Positions 7,771 to 15,600 of a stretch of 64,000 nucleotides of DNA are shown one piece after another (the stretch's first letter is position 1; each line of letters starts with the position of its first letter). Source of the stretch: Nocardia harenae NBRC 108248 (GTDB lineage: Bacteria; Actinomycetota; Actinomycetes; Mycobacteriales; Mycobacteriaceae); assembly GCF_001612885.1 (NCBI RefSeq), contig NZ_BDBH01000004.1, positions 1,054,001 through 1,118,000 of the forward strand. The letters are read 5' to 3'. The position numbers and the translations under genes are program-made. The notes below the pieces were generated by a model. That model saw nothing but the letters and a program-made list of their open reading frames with translations, had not been told where the DNA came from and searched no databases.

Positions 7771-8226
7771 TCAGCGGCGCACGCGCTCCCGCAGCCGGCC
7801 CCAGCCGCCGGTGCACCAGAGCGCGACGGCGATGAGCACCGGCTGGAAGAAGAGCCGGACGAGGCGCTCGGTGTCGGTGTCGAGGCCGAAAGCGTCGACC
7901 CCCTCGCGCCATTGACCGATATTGCCGGGAAACACCGCCACGAAGAAGAGCGCGGCGACCACCCCGACGATCGGCCTCCAGCGCAGCGGGGCGACGAGCA
8001 GGGCGGCGCCGAGCACGATCTCCACCACCCCCGAGGCGAGCACCACGAAGTCCTCGGGAAGCGGGACCCAGGCGGGGACCTGGGACTGGAATTCCTGCCG
8101 CGCGAAGCTCAGATGGCTGATCCCGGCGAAGACCAGGCTGCTGCCGAGCCAGAGCCGGGCCAGCAGGCGCAGCGCCCGGACGACGGGCGAGGACGGGGTG
8201 CGGTCGGCGACCTCGGGAGTGCTCAC
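7771..8226 (-). CDS. DoxX family integral membrane protein
   Basis: About 151 residues from GTG 8226 (MSTPEVADRTPSSP); ATG 8244 and further codons up to 8334 are in frame. Four hydrophobic segments are visible: LLARLWLGSSLVFAGISHL, VLASGVVEIVLGAALLVA, IVGVVAALFFVAVFPGNIGQW and FFQPVLIAVALWC. The R-x-x-LG-x-x-FxxxGxxHL start and the FPGNxxQW segment are typical of DoxX/DoxD-like membrane proteins, some of which sit in thiol or redox complexes. No partner is adjacent. It is divergent from a hydrolase across a 12-bp perfect palindrome. The 164 bases before the upstream neighbour (7607-7770) show nothing recognisable. Confidence 0.8.
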   Translation of the reverse strand: MSTPEVADRTPSSPVVRALRLLARLWLGSSLVFAGISHLSFARQEFQSQVPAWVPLPEDFVVLASGVVEIVLGAALLVAPLRWRPIVGVVAALFFVAVFPGNIGQWREGVDAFGLDTDTERLVRLFFQPVLIAVALWCTGGWGRLRERVRR

Positions 8227-8246
8227 CCCGCGATCGTGCCGCATGA

Positions 8247-8258
8247 ATTGTGCACAAT
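8247..8258. promoter_or_regulatory. Perfect 12-bp palindrome ATTGTGCACAAT, candidate operator
   Basis: ATTGTGCACAAT reads the same on both strands and lies between the divergent DoxX and hydrolase starts. TTGTGCACAA-type palindromes are common MarR-family operator shapes. No regulator gene is adjacent, so the binding protein is unknown. The palindrome itself is certain; its role is inferred from position and the AT-rich arms in GC-rich surroundings. Confidence 0.5.
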
Positions 8259-8321
8259 CAAGTGACGCACCATCGAATTCGAGGTTGGCGCCGCGTGCCC
8301 TCGCCGGTGGAGAATTCGCGC

Positions 8322-9086
8322 GTGGTCTCCGCACGCCCCGATCTGGTCCTGCTGCACGGCATCGTCATGTCGGGGGCGGTGTGGCGCGAGGTGGTTCCGC
8401 TGCTGGAGCCGCACCACCGGGTGCACGCGCCGACCGCGCTCGGGCACCGCGGCGGCCCGGCCGTGCGGCGCCGCCCCGCGCGCCTCGCCGATGTGGTCGA
8501 CGATGCCGAGCGGCACCTGGACGAGCTGGGGCTGGAGCGGCCGCACCTGGCGGGCAACTCCATGGGCGGCTGGGTGGCGCTCGAGCTCGCGGCCCGCGGC
8601 CGGGCGGCGAGCGTGTGCGCGCTCTCCCCCGCCGGGCTCTGGCAGGGCGACGCCGCCGCGCACTCCGGCGCGGTGCGGAAGCTGCGCAGGCTGGTGTGGC
8701 TGGCCCGGGTCTCGCGGCCGGTGGCGCCGCCCTTCCTGCGGCTGCCGCCGGTGCGCAGGCTGGTGCTGCGCGATGTCGCCGAGCGCGGCGACCGGCTCGC
8801 CGCCGCCGACGCGGTACGCACCGCGCTCGACACCGCCGGCTGCGCCATCGCCGCCGACCTGCTCGGCAGCGACGAGGCGCTGACCGCCCGCGCCCCCGGC
8901 TGCCCGGTGACGGTGGCCTGGTCCGAGCACGACGCGATCCTGCCGGTCGAGCGCTTCGGGCCGATCGTGCGGGAGCGGTTGCCGGAGGCGACCTTCCGGA
9001 TCCTGCCGAGCGTCGGGCACGTGCCGATGATCGACGACCCGAACCTGGTGGCGGCGACCGTGCTGGACAGCACGCGCACGGGGTGA
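8322..9086 (+). CDS. Alpha/beta hydrolase fold protein
   Basis: 254 residues from GTG 8322, which has GGTGGAG 9 bases upstream; GTG 8295 and 8250 are in frame alternatives. The fold is clear: LVLLHGIVMSGAVW (oxyanion strand), nucleophile elbow LAGNSMGGWVALELAARG (Ser), acid in VAWSEHDAILP and final His in LPSVGHVPMIDDPN. It is a soluble serine hydrolase with an unusual long basic cap (KLRRLVWLARVSRPV). The substrate is unknown. The gene is divergent from the DoxX gene and ends 7 bases from the convergent lipoprotein gene. Confidence 0.88.
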   Translation: MVSARPDLVLLHGIVMSGAVWREVVPLLEPHHRVHAPTALGHRGGPAVRRRPARLADVVDDAERHLDELGLERPHLAGNSMGGWVALELAARGRAASVCALSPAGLWQGDAAAHSGAVRKLRRLVWLARVSRPVAPPFLRLPPVRRLVLRDVAERGDRLAAADAVRTALDTAGCAIAADLLGSDEALTARAPGCPVTVAWSEHDAILPVERFGPIVRERLPEATFRILPSVGHVPMIDDPNLVAATVLDSTRTG

Positions 9087-9093
9087 GCCGGGC

Positions 9094-10242
9094 TCAGGGC
9101 AGCCGCGGCGGCCGCTCCGGCACCAGTGCGCCGGCGACGGCGGCGCCGATCGGGATGGCGGGGTTGGCGTTGCCGTCCGAGCCGGGGCCGTCGGTGGTGT
9201 AGACGACGACGGTGGTGCCGGAGGTGGTGTCGTAGAGCGCGACGCCGTCGTAGCCACCGTAGGCGGGGTTCATGTAGAGCCATTCGCCCAGGTGCACCAC
9301 GCCGAAGGCGAAGTAGCGCTCGGCGGTGAACGGCCCGAGCCCGGCCGTCGACGGCCCCATCATGGCGTCGAACTGCGCCGGTTCCAGCAGTGTGCCGGTG
9401 CCGAGCGCGCGCACCCAGCGCCCGATATCGGCGACCGGGGCGTTCATGTTCCCGGAGTGCAGGAAAGCGGTCGGGTTCCAGAAGGTGGAATCCTCGAAGA
9501 CACCGCGCTCGGTGGTGTAGCCGTGCAGGTACGGCGCGGCGATCTCGGAGGTGAGCACCACGGCGCTGCCGTCCATGCCGAGCGGGCCGGTGATGCGCTG
9601 CGCGATCAGCTCGCCGAGTGGTTTGCCGGAGGAATGCTGGAGCACCTCGCCGAGCAGCACCAGGTCGCTGTGCGCGTAGGACCAGCCGGTTCCGGGCGCG
9701 AAGAGCGGCGGGCGGGCATCGGCCAGGTCGAGCAGTTCCCGCGCCGTGTAGGGGCGGATCGGATTCTCCTGGAAGCGGCGCAGGAACTCCGGGTCGGTGA
9801 CGTAGTCGGCGACCCCGCTGGTGCTGTCGGCGAGCATGCGCGGGGTGATGGCGGCAGCGCGCGGGAAGTCGGGGAGCCAGCGCGCGATCGGCTCGTCCAG
9901 CGACAGCGCGCCCTCGCGTTCCAGCTGGAAGAGCACGGTGGAGAGCATGGGCTCCATCGGCTGCCCGACCCGGACCCGCAGGTCGGCGGTGGCGGGCACG
10001 CCGACCGGGGATTCGCCGAGCGCGCCGAGCACCACCTGCTCGTCCCCGCGCCACACCCCGAACACCGCGCCGGTGACGCCGGCCGCGGCGACCTTCTCCC
10101 GGACCAGGTCGGTGATCCGCGCGGCCTCGCTACCCGCTGCGGGCGGGCCGCTGCTGCTCGGGGCGGACGAGCCGCCGGAATCCTCGGCGCCGCAACCGGC
10201 GAGCACGAGCAGCAGGGCGAACGCGACGCAGACCGAACGCAT
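9094..10242 (-). CDS. Beta-lactamase-like lipoprotein lacking the catalytic residues
   Basis: 382 residues from ATG 10242. A lipoprotein signal ends in LVLAGC (Cys17), and a Ser/Gly-rich linker leads into a class C beta-lactamase/PBP4-like fold (about 45-375). The fold is clear from FQLEREGALSLDEPIARWLPDFP, TPRMLADSTSGV and TGWSYAHSDLVLLGEVL. The first catalytic motif, normally S-x-x-K, reads QPME (residues 94-97). The second, normally Y-x-N, reads YAH (189-191), and the third H/K-x-G motif is replaced by AYGGYDG. Hydrolysis by the usual route is therefore unlikely, and it may bind wall fragments or beta-lactams instead. It is outside the membrane, anchored by lipid. Confidence 0.85.
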   Translation of the reverse strand: MRSVCVAFALLLVLAGCGAEDSGGSSAPSSSGPPAAGSEAARITDLVREKVAAAGVTGAVFGVWRGDEQVVLGALGESPVGVPATADLRVRVGQPMEPMLSTVLFQLEREGALSLDEPIARWLPDFPRAAAITPRMLADSTSGVADYVTDPEFLRRFQENPIRPYTARELLDLADARPPLFAPGTGWSYAHSDLVLLGEVLQHSSGKPLGELIAQRITGPLGMDGSAVVLTSEIAAPYLHGYTTERGVFEDSTFWNPTAFLHSGNMNAPVADIGRWVRALGTGTLLEPAQFDAMMGPSTAGLGPFTAERYFAFGVVHLGEWLYMNPAYGGYDGVALYDTTSGTTVVVYTTDGPGSDGNANPAIPIGAAVAGALVPERPPRLP

Positions 10243-10312
10243 GCGGGATCCTTCGGGCCGGGAGGAGCCCACTCTACGCCCGGCGGTAGCTGACAGATAG
10301 CCGAATGGCGGG

Positions 10313-11317
10313 CTACAGCGTGATCACGATATTGCCCCTCGCCCGGTGCCCGAGCAGGTGCGCCACGGCCCGCGCCGCCTCGGCGAGCGGATAGCTGCGC
10401 TCGATGACGGCGGTGACCTCGCCGGTGCCGAGCAGCGCCGCCACGGCCGCCAGGTTCGTCCGGTCCGGCACGCAGGTGACGGTGCGGACGCGGGTGCCGG
10501 TCCAGCGCAGCGTGGCTGCCCGCGCCATCCGCGGCAGCCCGGCCAGCAGCCTGCTGCCCCGGCCGACGCTGTTCGGGATGAGCACGCCGGTCGGCGCCAG
10601 CATCCGGGCGCTGGCGGCGGGCGGGTGGTTGAGGACGTTGTCCAGGATCGCGTCGTAGCGCTCGGCGCCGCGGGTGTAGTCCTCGACGGTGTAGTCGATC
10701 ACCCGCTCGGCGCCGAGCGCACGCACGAACTCGGCATTGCGACCGCTGCACACCGCGGTGACCCGCGCGCCGAGCCGAGCCGCGATCTGCACCGCGAAGG
10801 TGCCGACTCCACCCGAGGCGCCGTTGATCAGCAGCCGGGTGCCCGGCCCCGCCGCCGCCGCGTCGCGCACCGCGGTGAGCGCGGTGATCCCGGACATCAC
10901 CGCGGCGGCCGCCGCGGCGAACGGGAGCTCCTCCGGCTTGCGCAGGAGCCGGTCGGCGGGCGCGACGGCGTACTCGGCGAAGGTCCCGGCTCCGGCGCCT
11001 GCCCGGTTCTGCCACACCGACCCGAACACCGGGTCACCGGGGGCCAGGTCGGTGACGCCGGGGCCGACGGCCGCGACGGTTCCCGCGATGTCGCTGCCGC
11101 GCACCGGGGCGGTGGGGCGGCGCAGCCCGGTGCCGAGCCGCAGGATGGCCGGGGTGCCGGTGACCAGCACCCAGTCCGGGGTGTTGACGCTGGTGGCGTG
11201 CAGCCGCACCAGCACCTCACCGGGGCCGGGCGCGGGCCGTTCGATCTCGGTGAGTTCCAGTACCCGGTCCGGGCTCCCGTAGCCGCGCTGCACGACGGCG
11301 CGCATGGTTTCCGTCAT
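10313..11317 (-). CDS. NAD(P)-dependent alcohol dehydrogenase/quinone reductase (MDR superfamily)
   Basis: 334 residues from ATG 11317 (MTETMRAVVQRGYGSPDRVL). The GroES-like domain has APGPGEVLVRLHATSVNTPDW and GSDIAGTVAAVGPGV; the Rossmann domain has the coenzyme loop LINGASGGVGTFAVQIAARLGA followed by VIDYTVEDY. There are no zinc ligands, as in the zinc-free quinone oxidoreductase branch. It probably reduces quinones or enones using NADPH. It stands alone; the two-component genes upstream begin 75 bases away on the same strand. Confidence 0.9.
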   Translation of the reverse strand: MTETMRAVVQRGYGSPDRVLELTEIERPAPGPGEVLVRLHATSVNTPDWVLVTGTPAILRLGTGLRRPTAPVRGSDIAGTVAAVGPGVTDLAPGDPVFGSVWQNRAGAGAGTFAEYAVAPADRLLRKPEELPFAAAAAAVMSGITALTAVRDAAAAGPGTRLLINGASGGVGTFAVQIAARLGARVTAVCSGRNAEFVRALGAERVIDYTVEDYTRGAERYDAILDNVLNHPPAASARMLAPTGVLIPNSVGRGSRLLAGLPRMARAATLRWTGTRVRTVTCVPDRTNLAAVAALLGTGEVTAVIERSYPLAEAARAVAHLLGHRARGNIVITL

Positions 11318-11391
11318 AGCGCAATGGTGGCCGCCCGTCCCGGCGCGGCGCATCGGCCCTGCGGCCGGTGATTCCTCGGACTTTCGGCTGA

Positions 11392-12042
11392 TCAGCGCCG
11401 CCTGGTCCGGTACGCCCAGATGGCGATCTCCACCCGGTTCCGCACGCCGAGCTTGGCCATCAGGCTGGCGATGTGCGTCTTCACCGTGCTCAGGCCGATG
11501 TGCAGCTCGGCGCAGATCTCGGCATTGGTACGGCCGCGCGCCACCGCGGCCAGGATCTCCTCCTCGCGCCGGGTGAGCGGGCTGAGCGGCTGCGCAGGCG
11601 CGGATTCCGGCCCGGCGGCGGCGAAGGCGGTGAGCAGCCGGGCGGTGATGTTCGGCGCGATCAGCGCGTCGCCCGCCGCGGCTGCCTGCACCGCCTGGAC
11701 CAGCAACTCCGGCCCCGCCTCCTTGAGCAGGAAGCCGCGCGCCCCGGCCCGCAGCGCGGCGTAGACGTACTCGTCCAGGTCGAAGGTGGTGATCACGACG
11801 ACGGCGAGCGGGTCGGGGACGTCCGGCCCGGCCAGCCTGCGGGTGGCCTCGATGCCGTCGGTGCCCGGCATCCGGATGTCGAAGAGGCAGACATCGGGGC
11901 GCAGCTCGCGGGCCAGTGCCACGGCCCGGTCGCCGTCGGCGGCGGCGCCGACCACCTCGATTCCCGGTTGCGCCTGCAGGATCAGCACCAACCCGGTGCG
12001 CACGATCTCCTGGTCGTCGGCGACCAGCACCCGCAAGGTCAC
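11392..12042 (-). CDS. NarL/FixJ-type response regulator
   Basis: 216 residues from GTG 12042. The receiver domain (1-120) has the acidic pocket in LVADDQEIVRTGL, the phospho-Asp in PDVCLFDIRMPGTDG and the Lys in FLLKEAG. A LuxR-type helix-turn-helix follows (LSPLTRREEEILAAVARGRTNAEICAELHIGLSTVKTHIASLMAKLGVRNR). The start overlaps the stop of the histidine kinase by 4 bases (GTGA), so this is the kinase's cognate partner. Target genes are not identifiable. Confidence 0.95.
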   Translation of the reverse strand: MTLRVLVADDQEIVRTGLVLILQAQPGIEVVGAAADGDRAVALARELRPDVCLFDIRMPGTDGIEATRRLAGPDVPDPLAVVVITTFDLDEYVYAALRAGARGFLLKEAGPELLVQAVQAAAAGDALIAPNITARLLTAFAAAGPESAPAQPLSPLTRREEEILAAVARGRTNAEICAELHIGLSTVKTHIASLMAKLGVRNRVEIAIWAYRTRRR

Positions 12043-13166
12043 GACGGGACCGCCCTCGGCAGCACCGCGGTGACCTCCCAGCCCCCGTCCGGGGCCGGGC
12101 CGCTGGCGCAGCTGCCGCCGAGCAGCGCGGCCCGTTCGCGCATGCCGAGCCTGCCGAAGCCCGGCGGCCCCGGCGGGCGCTGCGCGCCGTCGTCGCGCAC
12201 CGAGAGCCGGACCTCGGTGTCGTCCGCGTGCACCAGCACCCGCACCCGGGTGGCGTTCCGCGCGTGCCGCACGGCATTGGTCACCGACTCCTGCGCCAGC
12301 CGGTAGACGGCGGCGCCGACCGCGGGCGGGAGCAGGCCGACCGCGCCCTCGACCCGCACCTCGACCGCGGGGCCGCCACCGGCCGCGCGGGCCAGCCGGG
12401 TCAGGTCGCCGATGCCGGGATCCGGCTCCAGCTCGGCGGCCCGGCCGGCCCGCAGCGCCCGCACGATGGCCCGCATCTCGGTGAGCGTGCGGGCCGCCTC
12501 GCCCTCGATCACCCGCAGGGCGTCGGTGGCGGCGTCCGAGCTGGTGGCCGCGGTGGCCAGCCCGGCCTGGGCGCGGATGGCGATGGCCGAGACGTGGTGC
12601 GCGACGGTGTCGTGCAGTTCCCTGGCCAGCTGCTCGCGTTCCAGCAGCTTGATCCGGTCCAGTTCGCGCGCCGCGGCGCGGGCCCGGTACCGGAGCGCGA
12701 GGCCGAGCACGACGGCGCCGAACAGCACGGTGAACCCGCCCGCCGTGTCGGCCGCGGGGAGCCCGCTGCCCAGCGTGCCGATCAGGGCGCCACCGACCAC
12801 GATCGCGGAGCCGAGCACGATGTCGCGCCCGGAGCCCCAGCGGAACAGCGCGTACGGCAGCAGCAACAGGACGGCGACGGTGTTCAGCCCGGACTGCTCA
12901 CCGCCGAGCGCGACGGTGGCCGCGGTCGAGAGCCCGATCGCGACCGCGACGGCGGCCAGCGGCCGGGTGCGGCGCACGAGCAGCGCGGGCAGGATCAGCG
13001 CCGACACCCCGAACCAGAAGCCCCGATGCGGCAGATCGGGGGTCAGTGCGGCCTCCAGGGTGAGAAGCGCGTAGAGCACCGCGAGCAGCACCGCGTCCCG
13101 CCGGCGCGGCCGCGGCGGATCGGGCGGGGCCGGCTCGGTCCACACCGAGCGCAGCAGGTGACGCAT
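12039..13166 (-). CDS. Sensor histidine kinase (HisKA_3/NarX type)
   Basis: 375 residues from ATG 13166. Residues 25-165 hold about five membrane segments (for example AVLLAVLYALLTLEAAL, AVAVAIGLSTAATVAL, GGFTVLFGAVVLGLAL) with little outside sequence, suggesting it senses the membrane itself. The dimerisation box EREQLARELHDTVAHHVSAIAI carries the phospho-His; the ATPase domain has ESVTNAVRHARNA (N box) and the G box GFGRLGMRERAALLGG. Paired with the regulator at 11392 by a 4-base overlap. Many such pairs answer cell-envelope stress, but the signal here is unknown. Confidence 0.94.
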   Translation of the reverse strand: MRHLLRSVWTEPAPPDPPRPRRRDAVLLAVLYALLTLEAALTPDLPHRGFWFGVSALILPALLVRRTRPLAAVAVAIGLSTAATVALGGEQSGLNTVAVLLLLPYALFRWGSGRDIVLGSAIVVGGALIGTLGSGLPAADTAGGFTVLFGAVVLGLALRYRARAAARELDRIKLLEREQLARELHDTVAHHVSAIAIRAQAGLATAATSSDAATDALRVIEGEAARTLTEMRAIVRALRAGRAAELEPDPGIGDLTRLARAAGGGPAVEVRVEGAVGLLPPAVGAAVYRLAQESVTNAVRHARNATRVRVLVHADDTEVRLSVRDDGAQRPPGPPGFGRLGMRERAALLGGSCASGPAPDGGWEVTAVLPRAVPS

Positions 13167-13207
13167 GCGTCGATGGTAAGGCGGGCCCGGTGGTCACATC
13201 CCGGCGG

Positions 13208-13711
13208 TCAGGACGTGCTGTACTCGGACCGGCCGGTGGGCAGCGGCAGCACGGCGACGCTGGTTCGCCGCTCGCGCACCTCCCAGTAATCGGTGTGTTT
13301 GCGCAGGATGTGCAGGTAGCTGCCGAAGATCTCCTCCATCTCCTTGCGCATCCCCGGCCCGCGCATGGCGCGCACGTAGTCGAACTCCTCCTTGAGGACC
13401 ACGAGGTCGTTGTAGATGACCTTGCGGCGCATCCAGTACTTGTCGATGCCCCAGAACATGTTCACGCTCGCGATCAGCGTGAGCGCGGCGCTCAGCACCA
13501 GCGCGATATTGCGCGAGACATCGAGGTACGCGCCGTCGATGTGCAGGCCGAGCAGGACGGTGGTGCACGCGCTGAGCGCGATCGCGCCGACGTTCAAACC
13601 CCAGCTGGCCCTGCTCAGTTCGTCCTTCCGCCTGCGATGCTCGGCGACCGCCTCGTTCAGCAGAGTGTCGAGATGAGCCTCGAGATCGTTCGTCACGGCG
13701 ACAGCATACAT
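13208..13711 (-). CDS. Two-helix membrane protein, SLATT/DUF4231-like (tentative)
   Basis: 167 residues from ATG 13711 (GTG 13696 gives MTNDLEAHLDTLL). An N-terminal charged helix leads into WGLNVGAIALSACTTVLLG, a short loop, then SRNIALVLSAALTLIASVNMFW, and finally a long cytoplasmic region with KYWMRRKVIYNDLVVLKEEFDYVRAM and LHILRKHTDYWEVRERR. This arrangement of helix, two membrane segments and amphipathic tail resembles SLATT/DUF4231 proteins, which can act as membrane effectors beside nucleotide-signalling genes. No SMODS or SLOG partner is adjacent, so the likeness may be structural only. Confidence 0.6.
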   Translation of the reverse strand: MYAVAVTNDLEAHLDTLLNEAVAEHRRRKDELSRASWGLNVGAIALSACTTVLLGLHIDGAYLDVSRNIALVLSAALTLIASVNMFWGIDKYWMRRKVIYNDLVVLKEEFDYVRAMRGPGMRKEMEEIFGSYLHILRKHTDYWEVRERRTSVAVLPLPTGRSEYSTS

Positions 13712-13770
13712 TTGGACCCCGCGTACCCGTCATTCGCCGAATTCGTGCTCGGCGCAACCACTCTCGAGCA

Positions 13771-13887
13771 CCGCGCCGGCCACGCTCGGCGCCCGCGGCA
13801 CGGCCATCGCGGGTGGCACCTCGGGTGACGCGCAATCAGATCGCCGAGCGCATCCTCGGCATGCCGCGCGACCCGCTGATCGAGTAG
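13771..13887 (+). pseudogene. C-terminal scrap of an acyl-CoA dehydrogenase
   Basis: The plus strand reads LGARGTAIAGGTSG in one frame and TRNQIAERILGMPRDPLIE then stop in another, with a break around 13831-13835. Joined, these give the ordinary acyl-CoA dehydrogenase ending (AGGTSEVxRNxIAERxLGxPR). Only this tail remains, so the gene was deleted and then lost frame. The rest of the 260 bases between 13712 and 13971 holds nothing else I recognise. Confidence 0.6.
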
Positions 13888-13971
13888 GCGGAGCGGCGGA
13901 ACCGAGCGGCTCCCTCCGGCTCGGGCCGCGGCAGCGCGCGGCTCTCTCCACGGGGCCGCCGAAGCGGGCCG

Positions 13972-14496
13972 CTACCTGCCGCTCCCGGGGGCCGGGGCGC
14001 GGCGGACCTGCAGATAGAGGTGCAGGACGCCGTCCTGCCCACCGGCGACGCGGACGGCGGCGACGCCGAGGGCGCGGGCGAGCACCGGGGCGGCGCCCGC
14101 GTAGTCGGGGACGTGGTGGCCGGGGCGGCGGCGGATGCGGAGCGCGGCCCCGTCGGCGGTGCGGACGACGCCCCAGTCCCCCGCCCGGTCCACCAGGATC
14201 GGGCGGGTGAGCCCGGCGGCGGCCCAGGCCCGGCCCGCGCCCGCCTCGTCCATCACGACAGCGAGCGCGCCGCGCACCGGCGGCGGGAACTGCCTGGCGA
14301 AGCGGCGCCAGCGCCGGACCGGCGCGGCGGCGGCATAGCGCCAGGCGCCGAGCACCCCGAGCAGGGCGAGCACCCCGAGCACGTACGGCGTCGCGGAGCC
14401 CGCCGCCCCCAGCAGCGTGAAGAAGGCGAGCCAGAGCGCGCCGACGACGGCGAGCCCCGCCGCGACGGCGGCCCGGTGGAACAACTGGTCGAACAT
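13972..14496 (-). CDS. Hypothetical protein with two N-terminal membrane segments
   Basis: 174 residues from ATG 14496, which has a GGGAGG site just upstream; the frame is open to 14556. Residues 8-28 (AAVAAGLAVVGALWLAFFTLL) and 34-55 (ATPYVLGVLALLGVLGAWRYA) are membrane helices. The remaining 115 residues are soluble and basic at first (VRRWRRFARQFPPPVRG), then a mixed domain with MDEAGAGRAWAAAGLTRPILVDRAGDWG and RIRRRPGHHVPDYAGA. I do not recognise the family. The P-x-x-x-R-G-x-L-A start of the soluble part may be an interaction surface. No operon partner. Confidence 0.7.
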   Translation of the reverse strand: MFDQLFHRAAVAAGLAVVGALWLAFFTLLGAAGSATPYVLGVLALLGVLGAWRYAAAAPVRRWRRFARQFPPPVRGALAVVMDEAGAGRAWAAAGLTRPILVDRAGDWGVVRTADGAALRIRRRPGHHVPDYAGAAPVLARALGVAAVRVAGGQDGVLHLYLQVRRAPAPGSGR

Positions 14497-14615
14497 GCGG
14501 CCTCCCCGGCGGTCGCTTCCCCGGACATTCTCCGCCCTCCCGACGCGAATTGTCACGGCGCGGGCGGCTCCCCGCGAACCTCGCGGCGCCGGCCGCGGGG
14601 TACCGCGGACCAGTG

Positions 14616-15557
14616 TCAGTCGTCCAGGTAGCGGACGCCGGTGAGGTCTTCGGCCACGCCCCAGAGCCGGGCACCGAGCACGGGATCCTGAGCGGGGCGG
14701 GCGACGGGCATCCGGACCGGTGGCCCGACCAGCGGATTCCAGCCGCCGGGGCCGAAGTAGTCACCACCCTGCGCCTCGGGGTCGAGCGCGGCGCGCAGGA
14801 CGGCGCGGGCGCCGTCGGCGGGGCTCTGGCTGAACCAGCTGGTGAGCCGGGCGAGGCGCTCGTCGAAGGCGATGCGCAGCAGGCGGTTCTGCTGGTTCAG
14901 GATGCCGGTCCGCACCCCGCCCGGGTGCGCGCCGAGCGCCCGCGTGGTCGATCCGGCCGCGGTCAGCCTGCGGTCGAGCTCCACCATGAAGGTGGTGACC
15001 GCCAGCTTGGAGCGCGCGTAGGCGGTGGCGGTGCGGAAGCCGCGCTCGCTCTGCAGATCGTCGAAGTCGAGCCGGGCGGACGGCGTCCGGTCGGTGTGGC
15101 TGCCGACGGTGACGATCCGGGCGGCCGGCGCGGCGGCGAGCCGCTCCAGCAGCTGCCCGGTGAGCGCGAACGGGCCGAGGAGATTGGTGCCGAAATCGAT
15201 CTCGAAACCGTCCGCGGTGCTGCCCCGCTCCGCGGCCATCACTCCGGCATTGTTGATCAGTAGGTCGATCGCGGGGTGCGGCAGCCGCCCGGCGAAGGCG
15301 GCGATCGACGCCAGGTCGGCCAGGTCCAGCTGCTCCACCCGCACCTCCGCCCCCGGCGCCGACTTCGTGATCGCGGCGCGGGCCGCCGCGCCCTTCTCGA
15401 TGTTCCGGCAGGCGAGCACCACGGTGGCACCGGCGACGGCCAGCGCCCGCGCGGTCTCCAGCCCGATGCCGCCGTTGGCCCCGGTGACCACCGCGACCCT
15501 GCCGCTCTGATCACCCGCCTGCGCGGGCGTCCACCCGCGCGCCTCCGACTGCGCCAC
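14616..15557 (-). CDS. Short-chain dehydrogenase/reductase, retinol-dehydrogenase-like
   Basis: 313 residues from GTG 15557. The Rossmann motif TGANGGIG (about 25-32), the NADP-favouring ACRNIEKG, LLINNAGVM, the catalytic Ser in VTVGSHTDR and Y-x-x-x-K in YARSKLAV are all present. The length and the PGGVRT segment fit the large-SDR (RDH/WW-oxidoreductase) branch, which oxidises or reduces hydrophobic alcohols and ketones. It lies 43 bases after the P450 stop on the same strand and could be co-transcribed, suggesting a shared lipid or terpenoid-like substrate. That link is inference. Confidence 0.92.
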   Translation of the reverse strand: MAQSEARGWTPAQAGDQSGRVAVVTGANGGIGLETARALAVAGATVVLACRNIEKGAAARAAITKSAPGAEVRVEQLDLADLASIAAFAGRLPHPAIDLLINNAGVMAAERGSTADGFEIDFGTNLLGPFALTGQLLERLAAAPAARIVTVGSHTDRTPSARLDFDDLQSERGFRTATAYARSKLAVTTFMVELDRRLTAAGSTTRALGAHPGGVRTGILNQQNRLLRIAFDERLARLTSWFSQSPADGARAVLRAALDPEAQGGDYFGPGGWNPLVGPPVRMPVARPAQDPVLGARLWGVAEDLTGVRYLDD

Positions 15558-15600
15558 GGTCCGATTGTGGCGGACGGCGGCCGGGCCGAGGCCGGAATGG

